From Filosporella fistucella (Eukaryota; Ascomycota; Leotiomycetes; Helotiales), in NCBI GenBank assembly GCA_030077755.1, contig JAQJZZ010000012.1, positions 124,001 to 188,000 of the forward strand: a stretch of 64,000 nucleotides of DNA, given 5' to 3'. Position 1 is the first letter of the stretch. Every line of letters begins with the position of its first letter. This document shows, one piece after another, positions 1 through 10,434 of this stretch. The notes beneath the pieces were generated by a model. That model did not search any database and was not told where the DNA came from. It saw nothing but the letters and a program-made list of their open reading frames with translations. Both the position numbers and the translations under genes were made by a program.

Positions 1-483
1 CGATGTGATCGAAACCGAATTAGATGTCGAGGATACTGACGACGACGTTGGTGTAGGTGTCGAAGACGGGAAAGTGATTGTGGTGATGCAAGTGTCGTCG
101 TACACACTCAAGGCAGCAAACCCTCCGCAGATCTGTGAAGAGTTCCCAAAGCAAGGCTCGTTACACAGTGCATCCATTCCAGGAGGGAGTGGTGTCCCGC
201 CATTCTGGATTGTATTTCCGCACCAACATTGATATCCAAGTGCTGCTCCAGCAATTGCATATCCATTAGCCAGACAGACAGCTTGACAATTCTCGAGTGT
301 AGTATCTTGAGTTGTGGAGGGAACAAGCGTGACGGCCAGTGGATTTGGATCGTTTGAGAAGCAGCCCAAATAAGTCCATCCGCAACCGGGAGTCACGTCG
401 ACTTGAGGCCTTGCAGACACGGATACCGACAGAAAACTAGCAATAACGAAGGTGATGAGCTTCCATGATATAGGCGAAGCCAT
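1..483 (-). CDS. WSC-domain secreted/cell-surface protein, 3' part outside window
   Basis: Minus-strand frame open from an ATG at 483 to the window edge (161 codons, no stop, so the C-terminus is missing). Residues 1-23 form a signal peptide (MASPISWK, then a hydrophobic stretch ending at SVSA). Residues about 30-125 fit a WSC domain: GCGWTYLGCFSND, CQAVCLANGY, YQCWCGN, CNEPCFGNSSQICGG and a final SVYD, giving the usual eight-cysteine pattern. A Ser/Thr/Pro-rich stretch follows, as in cell-wall stress sensors and in secreted WSC proteins. WSC domains bind carbohydrate. Whether this is a membrane sensor (with a later transmembrane helix) or an extracellular lectin-like or oxidase protein cannot be decided because the end is cut off. 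Confidence 0.85.
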   Translation of the reverse strand, partial: MASPISWKLITFVIASFLSVSVSARPQVDVTPGCGWTYLGCFSNDPNPLAVTLVPSTTQDTTLENCQAVCLANGYAIAGAALGYQCWCGNTIQNGGTPLPPGMDALCNEPCFGNSSQICGGFAALSVYDDTCITTITFPSSTPTPTSSSVSSTSNSVSITS

Positions 484-1580
484 ACTTGCTGGTCGAACGA
501 GTGATCAAGACGAAACGAGAGAATAAACAGCCGTCGGCAACAACAACTTTAAAGTTGGAATGAGTGAACTATATCAACCTGAAGAAAATTTGGGAAGGAA
601 ATGAATGTGCCCATGCTGACCCGGTACAATACCCCGAAGGAGTTTATAGCCGATGATCGTAAAGCAGCAACTTTGTCAACGATACTACAACAAATCCAGC
701 CTCCTTACCCAGCTAATATAAGGCTACATAACAAGAAGTGGAGCCCTGACACGATAAATGATTTGTTGTCGAGACTTCTCGGCTTCCCATGTCCATCCAG
801 GTTTGGATATTGAAAGTTGCTGGGGATAAGGTTAACTGGATCCACCTGTGCGGAACAAAATATATTCCAGGGTTGAACAGCTAAATTAATTCTGTACGAG
901 GGTGCTTTGATCGTTTAGGGCCATGGCGCAATTGGCGAGCAAGGAGAACATGGCAGATTGGCTCTCTGCCATGCCATTTATATGCGGTAAAAATCATCCT
1001 GTATTGTACTGTGATGGTGTGGTGTGGTGTGAGTGACTTTGTAGGTGGCTTAGTCCTTCCCTGTGCAACTCAGTGCCTTGCAGGAGGTCGCTGCTTGTTC
1101 CGACCCCTGACCCCACGAAATGGCACAACATTTTCTCAGGGGTGCAACAGGATGCTACAGGGTGTTCGATCTTTGGAGCCTCTGAATGGCAACACGTTGT
1201 TCTACCCCGCTTTCATCCAATATTTGGCTCTAGGCAAGCCACAGAGCGTTTCCAAATCTGGAAATCTCAACTTGCGCAGGGCAGGCCTCGCATTGACCGT
1301 GTAAAGACACCTCCATTGGATGTCATATAAGCCATTGCGTGATAGAAATGCTGACTTGAACTCTCCCACCATGATCCCATGTGCCAAGTCCTGCAACGGC
1401 TGGAAATACGAGGTATCTAGGGCGAGGCATAAATGCCATTGTCCGTAATTCAAGGCTCTTGTTCTCCGAGGATCCGAAATGTCAGGAGACAGGAAGGGTG
1501 CGGGATGGATGGAATCCAAAAATATCGGTGACTGTTGTTTTCATGTCATTTCTCCAAGGGGTCGGGTCGGTACTGTCCTT
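484..1580. other. Intergenic, no supported gene
   Basis: About 1.1 kb between the WSC gene start and the 3' end of the methyltransferase gene. The open frames here are under 110 codons, overlap each other on both strands and resemble no family. The stretch next to 484 must hold the WSC-gene promoter. Confidence 0.6.
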
Positions 1581-2354
1581 TTATTTCGATGCCGCTTTTC
1601 TGGCTCTGACCACGAACAGAGGGTCTTCGTATCCTCCTAGAAAACTTCCTCCTCCTTCCTTCAATACCACTTCTTCGACATCTTCCCATCCTCCACTGGC
1701 CCAGAAGTAACTCCCAACCCACTTCCTCCTTTCAGCATCACTCATGCCCATCCATTTGCCAATGACCTTTGTTGGAAAGCAGCGGTTGCTGAATGCCATG
1801 TGTGCCGTCCCTCCTGTCTTCAATACTCTATGCATTTCCTTGAATACGGAAATAGGTTGCGTAAGGTAATCGACTGAGACATTGCATATGGCAACATCAA
1901 TGCTGTTGTCTGCCACTTCTTTGAAGCTTGGATTCGTATTCTGGTCTCTGATGTAGAATTTCGTGAGGTGTCCATTCTTTTCCAGCTCCTGCTGATTCAT
2001 ACCGTATCCAATCATGGTATGTGGCTTGAGGTTCTCTGGCAGATGCGACACCCAGCTCGAACAAAAGTCCAGCACGCTGTTGCTGGGTTTTATGATCGAG
2101 CCGTAGTAGGATTTTAGAGCTGCGATTGCTCCATCGTCAATATGCTGAACAAATCTTGGCTGCGAGTACCATGAAGTATCTGAACCTTCATCGACTCTGC
2201 GAAAGTCCTGCGAAGTGTACGCAATCGATATGGGGTAAAGAGACCGTGGGAGGGAGTTGATTTTGTAGTTCGAAGCCATCGTGGAGAAGGTCGAGCGAAG
2301 CGGTCGAGGAGAAAATTGCAGAGAAGCTGGGCTTTGGGGTAATTTAATGGGCAT
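1581..2354 (-). CDS. SAM-dependent methyltransferase (class I, type 11-like)
   Basis: Intronless 257-aa protein. The core has class I methyltransferase landmarks: SNSVLDFCSSWVSHLPE (about residues 91-107) stands in motif I position with a Cys-Ser-Ser variant, DNSIDVAICNVSVDYL is the motif II/IV region, and FKEMHRVLKTGGTAHMAFSNR is the post-II 'LkPGG' element. The FCSSW variant of the glycine loop is shared with a poorly characterised family found in fungi, algae and bacteria. Substrate unknown. An alternative start (MASNYKIN) lies 25 codons downstream; the longer N-terminus is Ser/Arg/Pro-rich without acidic residues and could be an organelle-targeting peptide (inference). Confidence 0.8.
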   Translation of the reverse strand: MPIKLPQSPASLQFSPRPLRSTFSTMASNYKINSLPRSLYPISIAYTSQDFRRVDEGSDTSWYSQPRFVQHIDDGAIAALKSYYGSIIKPSNSVLDFCSSWVSHLPENLKPHTMIGYGMNQQELEKNGHLTKFYIRDQNTNPSFKEVADNSIDVAICNVSVDYLTQPISVFKEMHRVLKTGGTAHMAFSNRCFPTKVIGKWMGMSDAERRKWVGSYFWASGGWEDVEEVVLKEGGGSFLGGYEDPLFVVRARKAASK

Positions 2355-2766
2355 GGCTTGCGCAAAGCACTATAGCCATCTCTGGATAAAGTGAAGAGTA
2401 GAAATCTGGATGTTGGTGAAGTTAGATAAGTATGTTTCGATGTCAAGACGTCATGGAGTCTCAGATAAGGAAGCTGCTAGCGTCGCCCAATTTGAGCCAA
2501 ATTCGACCACAATTTCGACGTCCAGCATTTGTGGATGCAACTCTTCCATACAATAAGGTGGCAATTAATCTGCTATTTGTACCCTGTCCTTTGTTAACAG
2601 TTCAGTTGCGAGAGGCGGCACAGTGTTAAATGCCATACATATGTTCCGCCTAGCAATCCTTTCCTCCTGCCTCAATTTTCTGGTCGATTGTCACTTTGCG
2701 ACTTCAACATGTTGTTTTCAACTCTGCAGAGTTTGATATTTCATTCGCATACAATTCATTCAACAA
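2355..2766. other. Intergenic, methyltransferase promoter side
   Basis: About 410 nt between two minus-strand genes; upstream region of the methyltransferase. No coding signal or clear element seen. Confidence 0.5.
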
Positions 2767-4655
2767 CTATTGGTACAAGCGTCCCGATTTTGTGTCTTCC
2801 AGTGTCCGAACTTGATCAATAGATCCCACAGCAATGTACCCTACTTGCTCGTCACCCTTCACGTCGCCATAGCGTACAATTATATTTTTACAAGCTCTTG
2901 ATATTTCCGCCGCATCCAAAACAGAACTCCCGACCGATTGGCGGACGAAGGGATTATCCTTCACCATGGACGAGAGGTTGAAGCCTATCTCTGGACCATT
3001 TGCTAATACTGTTGCTAGAATGCCACAGACACCAAGCAATGCCGTCACGCTTGCTGATATGGTGAGCACAGCGACCCAAAAGCGATTGTATACAAGAACC
3101 TCTCGATTTGTGATAATGGTCGCTGGGCTGTCCTGGTATGAAGCGCCTCTCACATCGCCAATTGAGCTTGGAAAGTTATCATTCTGAAGGCCTCTCGGAA
3201 TGGCAGTTGGTGCTAGTAGAGCCATCCAAAATGTATTCAGAAGCTGTCCGAAACGAAGCGCAAAAGTGGCATTATTAATGTAAATCGGCAGTGGCTCCAT
3301 CGGCTTTTGTATTGCCATTCCCGTGAATGGAGAATAAGGATCCTTCATAAAGCTTTGAAATGGAGATGGTGAAGCGGGATGTACTGACGGAAATGCGTCG
3401 ACAAAAGGGAGTGCATATCTCAAAAAGGAATCACTCTTTGTGTCCAGTACGCTCCAATTCTCCGGTGGTAAAGATGGATTTCTAGACCTTCGAATCCTAA
3501 ACGCGAAACAAGCACCACTAGTACAAGAGACCCCTAGTTCCACGAATGAGGTGTGCATCGAACAATTGGCATATGTTTGTTGTCCGTCACTGTAGTTGAT
3601 CTCTCGTGGAGGGTCGCCTTTTGTCATTTGTACCTGTGATGAGTCTGACTTATCTACCGCTCTAGTCGTATTCGAATGTATTCTAATATTGACGGAGCCA
3701 TAGACTCCCTTGGCTGTGGCGTTCAATTGTGTGCCGTTCCCATAAATTGGGCAATCAAGAATCCAGTACGATGTCTCCAAATTGAATTCTGTCGTCGCAT
3801 TCCGGGAAATGGATGACAGAGGCAAGCCAATGAGAGAGGCATAGTGATCGGAGGTCATGTTGGAAGGAACCGACAGCCATCCGTCTGCTTGAGTGCTCGT
3901 TTGATTCAAATGCTCGATCGATGGTACCCTCAAATTTCCCCAACCGTCAAGAGTCGCCGGCGGATGAATTATAGCAGCTCCAAACAGGATATTCACAGGA
4001 GCAGTTTGGGATGAAATACTTCCTTGCGAGTACTGTTGTAGCCCGTTTGAGCTCGCATTTAGATATTGGACGGTTGATGAGACGCTCGAATTTCGCAGCT
4101 CCGTGCTGATGATTCGCAGGGATGCTTGACTTCCAAGTGGTGATAAGGCCCAGACCACAATGAGCAGAAGTCCTACCACATTCGGCGTCCTCATCGCTAT
4201 TTGTGTTTTGATAGTCTGTGTGATCGTAGCACTACCCAAAATCTGGTCGAAGAACCCTAGAGCTCCACCCTTTTCGAGTTTCCAGAGCGCAATGGATCGG
4301 AGTGCTTTACCAACTACGGCTGCAAACAAAATAGGATAAATGGTAGGACCCTACATTATTCGTCAACAAAACTTGTAATTCAAGTCGATGAGTATGCACA
4401 TACCAGATTCGATGCTCTCTCGAGTAGAAGAACCTCCGCAGACCCCTCTACCGATGTTCCGTCAAAAGCAACAGCCATAAAAGCATATACGAGAAAAATG
4501 CATGATACGAGGATCAAAAGAAGGTCTCCAAGGAGACCCGCAACCTTTCCGTATTTCCATTTGACAAGTGGGCGAGGTGAATCCGTGGCATGGTCAGTGC
4601 TTTGAAATTGTTCAGTGTACTGTGGAACAGGCTCGAACTTGAGTGTCGATGCCAT
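2767..4655 (-). CDS. Fungal-specific membrane protein with three predicted helices
   Basis: Two exons, 4404-4655 and 2767-4350, joined across a 53-nt intron (donor GTATGTG, acceptor TGTAG, phase 0); 611 aa. A transmembrane helix sits at about residues 43-66 (LLGDLLLILVSCIFLVYAFMAVAF), a second in NVVGLLLIVVWALSPLGSQASLR, and a third near the C-terminus (FWVAVLTISASVTALLGVCGILATVLA). A large region between helices two and three, rich in N-glycosylation sequons, is probably extracytoplasmic. The 'LEKGxxLG...LGS...LSPLGSQASLR' arrangement recurs in a big uncharacterised family of Pezizomycotina membrane proteins. Function unknown. An in-frame ATG lies 11 codons upstream at 4688; I chose 4655, where the acidic N-terminus typical of the family begins. 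Confidence 0.75.
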
Positions 4656-5348
4656 TATTTTGGTTCTGAATACACAAATCTGGCCCACGATAGTCGACTA
4701 TACTGTGAAAATGACGCGAGAATTGAAAGAACGGAAAGGACTTCACCTACTCAACGCAGTGGGCAATAAGACTGCTTACTCTGTTTTGTATATACAGTAT
4801 ATAGCCCCCAAATTGTGCTGACATGCTTATTTCAGCCTCCTGCAACGCACTGACAAAAGTCAGAGAAGGCGCAGTGGCTTAAAATAACCGTTGCGAGAAG
4901 CGAGTGGCGCAATCTGCCGTTATATCCTCGAGAATCTTTTTCCAACTACTGTCTCGGAGCCTGTCAGCGTTGTAAATATCTTTCGAATCTTCCAATCATG
5001 CCGCTTTGATGCCCGCAGAGTTCCTTTCGATCAAAGACAAGATTTATAGATGAAGTGAGTTTCAATCCTATGCAAGGTGGGCATGTGCTTGGCGGTTTGG
5101 CGGAACTTGTAATGTGAATGGAATCAGCGACGCACTCGTGGCTTTCACACGTAGGGAATATACCCAAGTGAGGCTGGATGGCAACGAAACTAACATGGTT
5201 TCTGAAGAACCAATCCACATTTGAAAAGTTTAACTGCTCCAAAGGTCAATCTCTATCTTCGTTCTCATGAACGTGTCATCAGTGTCCACTTTGATCGATA
5301 ATTAGCATGGTCCAATGCGGCGTTTCAGGAAAGCTTCGGCGTGAAAAC
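4656..5348. other. Intergenic, no supported gene
   Basis: About 690 nt. A 92-codon minus-strand frame (4964-5242) has no family resemblance and is left out. Confidence 0.5.
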
Positions 5349-6419
5349 TTACATCCACGAATGAGGCGATGGCTCAGAGGCATACAAAGGCTCCAGAAGT
5401 CTTCCCAGTCTCATTGTAAAATACGTATCGGTCCATCCCTCATTGTAATTGCCATATTCAATGTCATGGAGGTGAGTTTCAGAGCTCATAATCTCCCACC
5501 CCAACTCTTCGAGCCGCACTCTCCCATCTTGGAACAAAGACCCCCCCAGGTTTGCTTTCCAGAGAATTTGGACAGTACAACTATCCCGATCTCCTGGCAC
5601 TTTTGAAGAGTACACGATCCTGCATTTTTCCATCAGATTGGGTAAGTCCAGGCTGAACCAGCTCCCGTATGGATGCTGGTCATCTATAAAAAGTTGAGCG
5701 CCTGGCGTGTAATTTCTATCCAAAAGCATCGAGATAGTGAGATTGCCGCTGAAAAATCGTCGACCAAGCAGTTGAAACATGGTCTCAATAGCCTCCCAAT
5801 TCAGGTTCTCCACAATTCCCCTTCTCCCCTCAAAATCCAATCGCGGGTCGAGAGCCAGATAAGGACTGCGTTTGAAGAGCCTTTCCCGTTCATTTTCCGA
5901 GATCTGGTCAGGAGCTTCAACTCTAGTTCCATCCTCCTTCTGCCAACAATGCGGTGGTGCTCCGCAGCTGAACTCCAGTGCTGTGAGATATCCAGTGTTG
6001 CGTGGACCAATCTGCTCAAGCCAATTGACAACGTCATCGAATGAATATTCGTCAAGAAACCTGAATGTGTTTCTTTTGTAGAATACCAACGCTGCTTCGG
6101 AAGAAATAATACTGTGGGATCGGATGAGATTTGGAGCGAGGAGCTGTACTGAAGTAGACCTGGCCCGAAATTCTGCTATAGTGACTATATCGTCATCATT
6201 TGGCGCCTCGTAACTTGTGTCTCGAATGAAGTCGCAGTTTGTGTAATCTACCGATCTCCCTTTGAATGCAATCAAAGGCGAGCTGGCACTGAGAGCGTGT
6301 TGGTAGATGATATCGCGAATCTCACGAGATAGCATCAGGAAGTTTGACCTGGGGTGGTTTGGTGCTTTGGTCGTGGCACGACTTGCGCAACTGTGGGTAT
6401 CATTGTAGGAGGTGGTCAT
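5349..6419 (-). CDS. F-box-like / 2EXR-DUF7730-type protein
   Basis: Intronless 356-aa protein starting at the ATG of MTTSYND; the frame is open a few codons further upstream but has no ATG there. The N-terminal LSREIRDIIYQHAL segment (about residues 29-42) is the F-box-like helix motif that marks the large fungal 2EXR/DUF7730 families, often with leucine-rich or WD-like remainders. The rest has no catalytic motif. Such proteins are presumed protein-interaction modules, possibly ubiquitin-ligase adaptors, but that role is inferred for the family and not shown here. Confidence 0.65.
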   Translation of the reverse strand: MTTSYNDTHSCASRATTKAPNHPRSNFLMLSREIRDIIYQHALSASSPLIAFKGRSVDYTNCDFIRDTSYEAPNDDDIVTIAEFRARSTSVQLLAPNLIRSHSIISSEAALVFYKRNTFRFLDEYSFDDVVNWLEQIGPRNTGYLTALEFSCGAPPHCWQKEDGTRVEAPDQISENERERLFKRSPYLALDPRLDFEGRRGIVENLNWEAIETMFQLLGRRFFSGNLTISMLLDRNYTPGAQLFIDDQHPYGSWFSLDLPNLMEKCRIVYSSKVPGDRDSCTVQILWKANLGGSLFQDGRVRLEELGWEIMSSETHLHDIEYGNYNEGWTDTYFTMRLGRLLEPLYASEPSPHSWM

Positions 6420-7085
6420 TGTTTTGTGCAATCCTGCGTCTGATGAGAATGAATGTAGGTCAATAAAGGAAGAATATTTTTCGACTTGAGAAATCTTTGC
6501 TACCTACCGTACTCGTACCTAGCTGTTGCAATCTATTTTTGTCCGTAGGAGTCGTAGTGCCGAGTGTTGGTGCGGCAAGGCATCGACTGCTTGGGTTGGG
6601 TACCTGCACTAGCGCTCATTTGAGCCTTCCTTGCCTGTAACCCCGTCTAGTGTGCAGTACATTGATACCTGAGAATCGAACTTGCCACTGCGGCTTACCA
6701 TTTCATTACTACAGTTTATCAAACCAGAAAAACTGTTGGGCAAGTTTTAATGTCTCACTTGGGCATTTCATACATTCATTTATTGCTCCCACATCGTCTG
6801 CATAGTCCAATTTCGATCACATTGCCTGTCAGGCCTGGTTATATTTCAAGTGAAGATATGGTTGAGTTCTGAATAGGGATACATAGGTAGGTAAAGCTCC
6901 CAAGAAGCGACTGGAGGACCCTCACATAAAAGACAAGTGTATTCTGCTAGCAAATTACAGAAGCTATTTGAACCGCACAAGATACGCCACAATCAAAAGC
7001 CATATTTCAAAACCAAACTCCACTCCCGAGGTGGAACTTCCGTATGCCAACAAAACCCGCCATGCTCGCACAGAATTCCACAACA
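6420..7085. other. Intergenic, no supported gene
   Basis: About 670 nt between two minus-strand genes. Nothing gene-like or repetitive is visible. Confidence 0.5.
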
Positions 7086-7844
7086 CTAAACGTCGATTCC
7101 AAGCGCGTCGTTGACTTGCTTACAGCCTGGTGGTCCAGGGTAGGAACTGCATGCTTTTGCTTTACCAGGTTCGAGAATCTGCATTTTCTTGCCAAACACA
7201 GTTGAGTACGGCTTGTCATTTCCTCTAGATGGATAAAAGGCTCCGGGTGCAATCTTTGTAGAGACGTATTTTTCGAAGACAACATCAGACCCATCCTCCG
7301 CATGATATTTATCCTTCAAGGCTCCATTGGATGCTCTCTTCTTGTGGACTGCTGCAAACCAAGCTGGTGCTTCATGCTCAACATTACCCTCTTTGCCTTC
7401 CAGATAATTGTTCACCTCAACATCCCTGGGTATAGAAGAGAGAGCAATCCCTTTCCCTGGGACCCATAGAGCAGAAACCAGTTGTACAGGCTCTTCTTTT
7501 CCTGCAATCTGTTGTCGAAGATCCTGTACTGAATAGTAGGCCTTTTTGGCAAATTCGTCAACGAGAGCACGAGTCCAGCCCGAATTAGGAGGCTCCTCGA
7601 CAAAATCGTAGAATGTTTTTCTGTCCTTGGTTTGTTTTCCATCTGCTGTTTGCCACTCTTTCATCTGAAGGCGTTTGAGCTGCTCGTCATCGTTCCTGAC
7701 ATGGAGACCGACGTCCCGAGCCTCAAGAGTAGCGCTTGTCGCAGATATATCTCGATTGGCGGGGAGACCGGAAGTTGACTTGAAAAGGATACAGAAGACG
7801 AACAGCCCGAGTGTCTTGAAAAGAAGAGTCGTTCTCAACATCAT
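7086..7844 (-). CDS. Secreted protein of unknown function (252 aa)
   Basis: Intronless frame. The start is the first of two adjacent ATGs (MMLRTTLL) because the hydrophobic segment LLFKTLGLFVFCILFKSTSG just behind it is a signal peptide; the frame continues upstream but without need. The mature protein (about 225 aa) starts after STSGLPA and is mostly soluble and charged, with only two cysteines near the C-terminus (KACSSYPGPPGCKQ) that could form one disulfide. A central VSALWVPGKGIALSSIPR segment followed by basic stretches looks folded, not repetitive. I recognise no family. It does not share the six-Cys signature of the 22-27 kb secreted genes. Confidence 0.7.
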   Translation of the reverse strand: MMLRTTLLFKTLGLFVFCILFKSTSGLPANRDISATSATLEARDVGLHVRNDDEQLKRLQMKEWQTADGKQTKDRKTFYDFVEEPPNSGWTRALVDEFAKKAYYSVQDLRQQIAGKEEPVQLVSALWVPGKGIALSSIPRDVEVNNYLEGKEGNVEHEAPAWFAAVHKKRASNGALKDKYHAEDGSDVVFEKYVSTKIAPGAFYPSRGNDKPYSTVFGKKMQILEPGKAKACSSYPGPPGCKQVNDALGIDV

Positions 7845-8920
7845 GGCGATTTGAGTATGGAGGCACGGGATGTTTTGGATATCGCCAGTGGTTGGAAAGC
7901 TGATATGACACAACAAGGTCGAACCGAGGCTGCGAACTTGGTAGAATCAGATACCAAACTGGCTGTAAGGTAGTGATATATATACTTGGAAACTGTTTTG
8001 TCGAAAGTGAAGTCGAATGAAAATATGGGATGGCTGGAAGAAGCGCAGTAAGGAATTGCGATGTGGTATAGAGTAAGAATGATAGACGCTGAGAAGGGAC
8101 GACGTGCTATAGATATAAATTCGGGTGCCCGAGATAGCTCGAACCTGTTCTGATGGAAGAGTAAGAGAGTGCTGCCAGAAAAACAAATCAGTTGTAAGCG
8201 TAGATGCAGAATATATAGGCAAAAAATGCATCGCTGAAAGAGAGTGTTTCATGAAGTGTGTACATATTCGCAGGATCAAAATTTTTTGTGTTAGGAAATT
8301 CAAAATAGAACGGATATCAGTTTCGGGTGAAAGGTACGGCTTCGTGGATGAATGCTTCTGTAGTAAGTTGTGGATATGTTCCTTGCTCCTGCTAGAAATC
8401 GACTCGAAAAGGGGATTTTTGAGCACCAACCACATTGAAGTTCCATTACACAGTATGGAAACATGATGGTGCAGACTTTGAGTTCCCTAGGATCTTTTGG
8501 TGAAGAACTGGATAAATTCGATGCATCGAATCATATCCGGAGGATGAGGATTGAGGGGGGTAAAGTAAAGTGGATGTTGTGAGGCGAAGTACCTGTACAT
8601 CCAAAGTTACTGTAACAACGACGTTTCCTCGCCGCAAATCAAAACTTTCACAATCTATTCATAGGTGAAACGAGAAGGTCAAATTCCGAACTCTTGTTTA
8701 AATTGAATTTCCATAGTAAGAAAATTCGCAATTCTCGGGCATACTCATGAATCTATTCTAACCAGTCCTTGCAACACGACAATCCATTCCCTGACAGACG
8801 GGAGGGATAATTATGAGTAGATAAGAGTGTGTAGCTTACCCAGTTTCATCTACTTAATCAATATTAGATCAGTAGTGCCCGTTATCGCAAAATCACATGG
8901 TATCATCAATCATGCTTTTT
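7845..8920. other. Intergenic, secreted-gene promoter region
   Basis: About 1.1 kb upstream of the secreted-protein gene. A nine-base alternating A/T run (7976-7984) about 130 nt before that start could be its TATA box. A 162-codon minus-strand frame (7947-8435) has no ATG logic or family resemblance and is AT-driven. Confidence 0.4.
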
Positions 8921-9551
8921 CTAGCAATCCTCGGAGGCTCGGACACTATTACCTAGAAGTGGTTTCGAGTGTTGAACCGGCCATTTAGGCCGAGGGACAA
9001 GCGCTTGAAATCTTTTTCTCTCTCCACTCACTGTAGGACATTCAAATTCTACTGACAGGTTGTCATTCGACATTGTACGGAAGAGCCCTTGACCAGCTTT
9101 CGTGCTTTCACTTGCTGCAGGAATTGTCAAAAGGGAGTTCATAAGAATGTCTCCAATAATATAAAGGTCTTCTTCGCCCTGATCCTTACAAAGAGAAGAG
9201 ATCTAGAGATAAGAAACTCCCAATCGCATGTTGAAATTTTCGAGAAAGGCTTGGGATTGTGATTGAGGACTCATGGAAATCTCTCGAAGTGATTCCGATA
9301 GTAGCTGGCAGAGATTCGATTTCTTGACTATCGCCAAATGCTGCGTACTTGACATCGGCAACATCAAGGTTGTTCGTGGCAACCAACCTCACCTTTTCAG
9401 AGGAGGCGAGAATGTCAATTTCGACGAATCTTTTGGGAATAATAGAGTTTGGCTTCGAATAGTGCTGGCACTTCTTGTGCTCATTGATACATGAGGATAT
9501 CCAGGTTTGAATGTGCGTAAAATTTTGTTGGGAGGAGGTGGAGCTCGGCAT
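8921..9551 (-). pseudogene. Decayed HET (heterokaryon incompatibility) domain gene
   Basis: The first frame, from ATG 9551, carries HET-domain landmarks in order: a WISSCINEHKKC segment, PKRFVEID, VRLVATNN, a degraded 'Y-A-x-F-G-D-S' where YxALSYxWG is expected, then LPATIG and SRKFQHAI. The match then jumps frame: the following LGVSYL, SSLC and ILMNSLLTIPAASESTKAGQGLF continue the HET pattern (normally GxxYLWIDSLCIxQD ... NSxLTIAAxxxxxxxxGLF) in the next frame. There is an in-frame TAG (9203-9205) where the conserved Trp of YLWID belongs. The first frame ends at a TAA at 9186-9188. One frameshift, a short loss around HAI/LGV and a nonsense change show decay. The alignable part fades near 8,930, so it is also truncated. 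Confidence 0.75.
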
Positions 9552-10434
9552 GCGATTGAATTTTCCTGGAGATGTCAGCTTAAGCCATAACCAACTCAGC
9601 TCATTTCACGAAGGTGTACCGCCAGATGGTCCAGAGTTGAAGACAAATTAAGCAAGAATGTTTCGAGGGCATCCCTATTCCGCGTCGTAAGGATACGTCG
9701 AATCAATTGCCAAGTGCGTTCCACCACCTTCCCAGAAGCCTTATCCATTATTCGGACTCTCCGCGTGAACTACTCTCGGGGAAGGGAAATGTCAAGGAAC
9801 AGTCAGAGTCGCAAAGCAGACGACTATTTAGGAAGCTTGGGAATCAGGTGCCAGGTGTCGCACCTCCACCAGAACCGCCATCGTTTCATCCTCTCCTACC
9901 CACGTTCTACGACATATCGTTGTTGGCCTCGCTGACCAGTGAGTCGGTGTATTAATACGAGTTACGAGGTGCTCGCACAGCGCCTCGAACCCCATTAAAA
10001 CTTGAAGGAAAGAGGCTGCAGCAAATTTCCAGGTTGGCTCACCGAAGGTGAACAAAACGCGATAACTTGCATCCCTGGCCTTAATTGATTTCGTTGGACT
10101 TCCAACCTAACCCGCATGTGAGGGCACACTTGCGAGGATTGGAGAGCGGGGGAGAATGGAGACAAGTCTAGCCATCTACCCCGGATGAAAATCGTGAGTT
10201 AGAGGCCCATCACACGATTTGACAGATAAAAAATCGAGTGAAGACTATGAACGGGTATTACATTTCTAGACACCCGAAATATGATGGACGAGTAACGTCC
10301 CGACTAATTCAGAACGAAAATGCTTCGCTGACTATATTGTGATGTGATGAAAGGCCAAACCCCAGTATTTAACGAATGCAAACCGCCACGACATAACCTC
10401 AACGAGCTTGAAGAGATTTGACGCTTGGATACTC
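9552..10434. other. Intergenic, no supported gene
   Basis: About 880 nt between the HET remnant and the 3' end of the AAA ATPase gene. Short overlapping frames only. Confidence 0.5.

Noticed and set aside
7947..8435. 162-codon minus-strand frame
   Set aside because: AT-driven, rich in Ile/Ser/Tyr/Phe without pattern; overlaps an opposite frame of similar length; no family.
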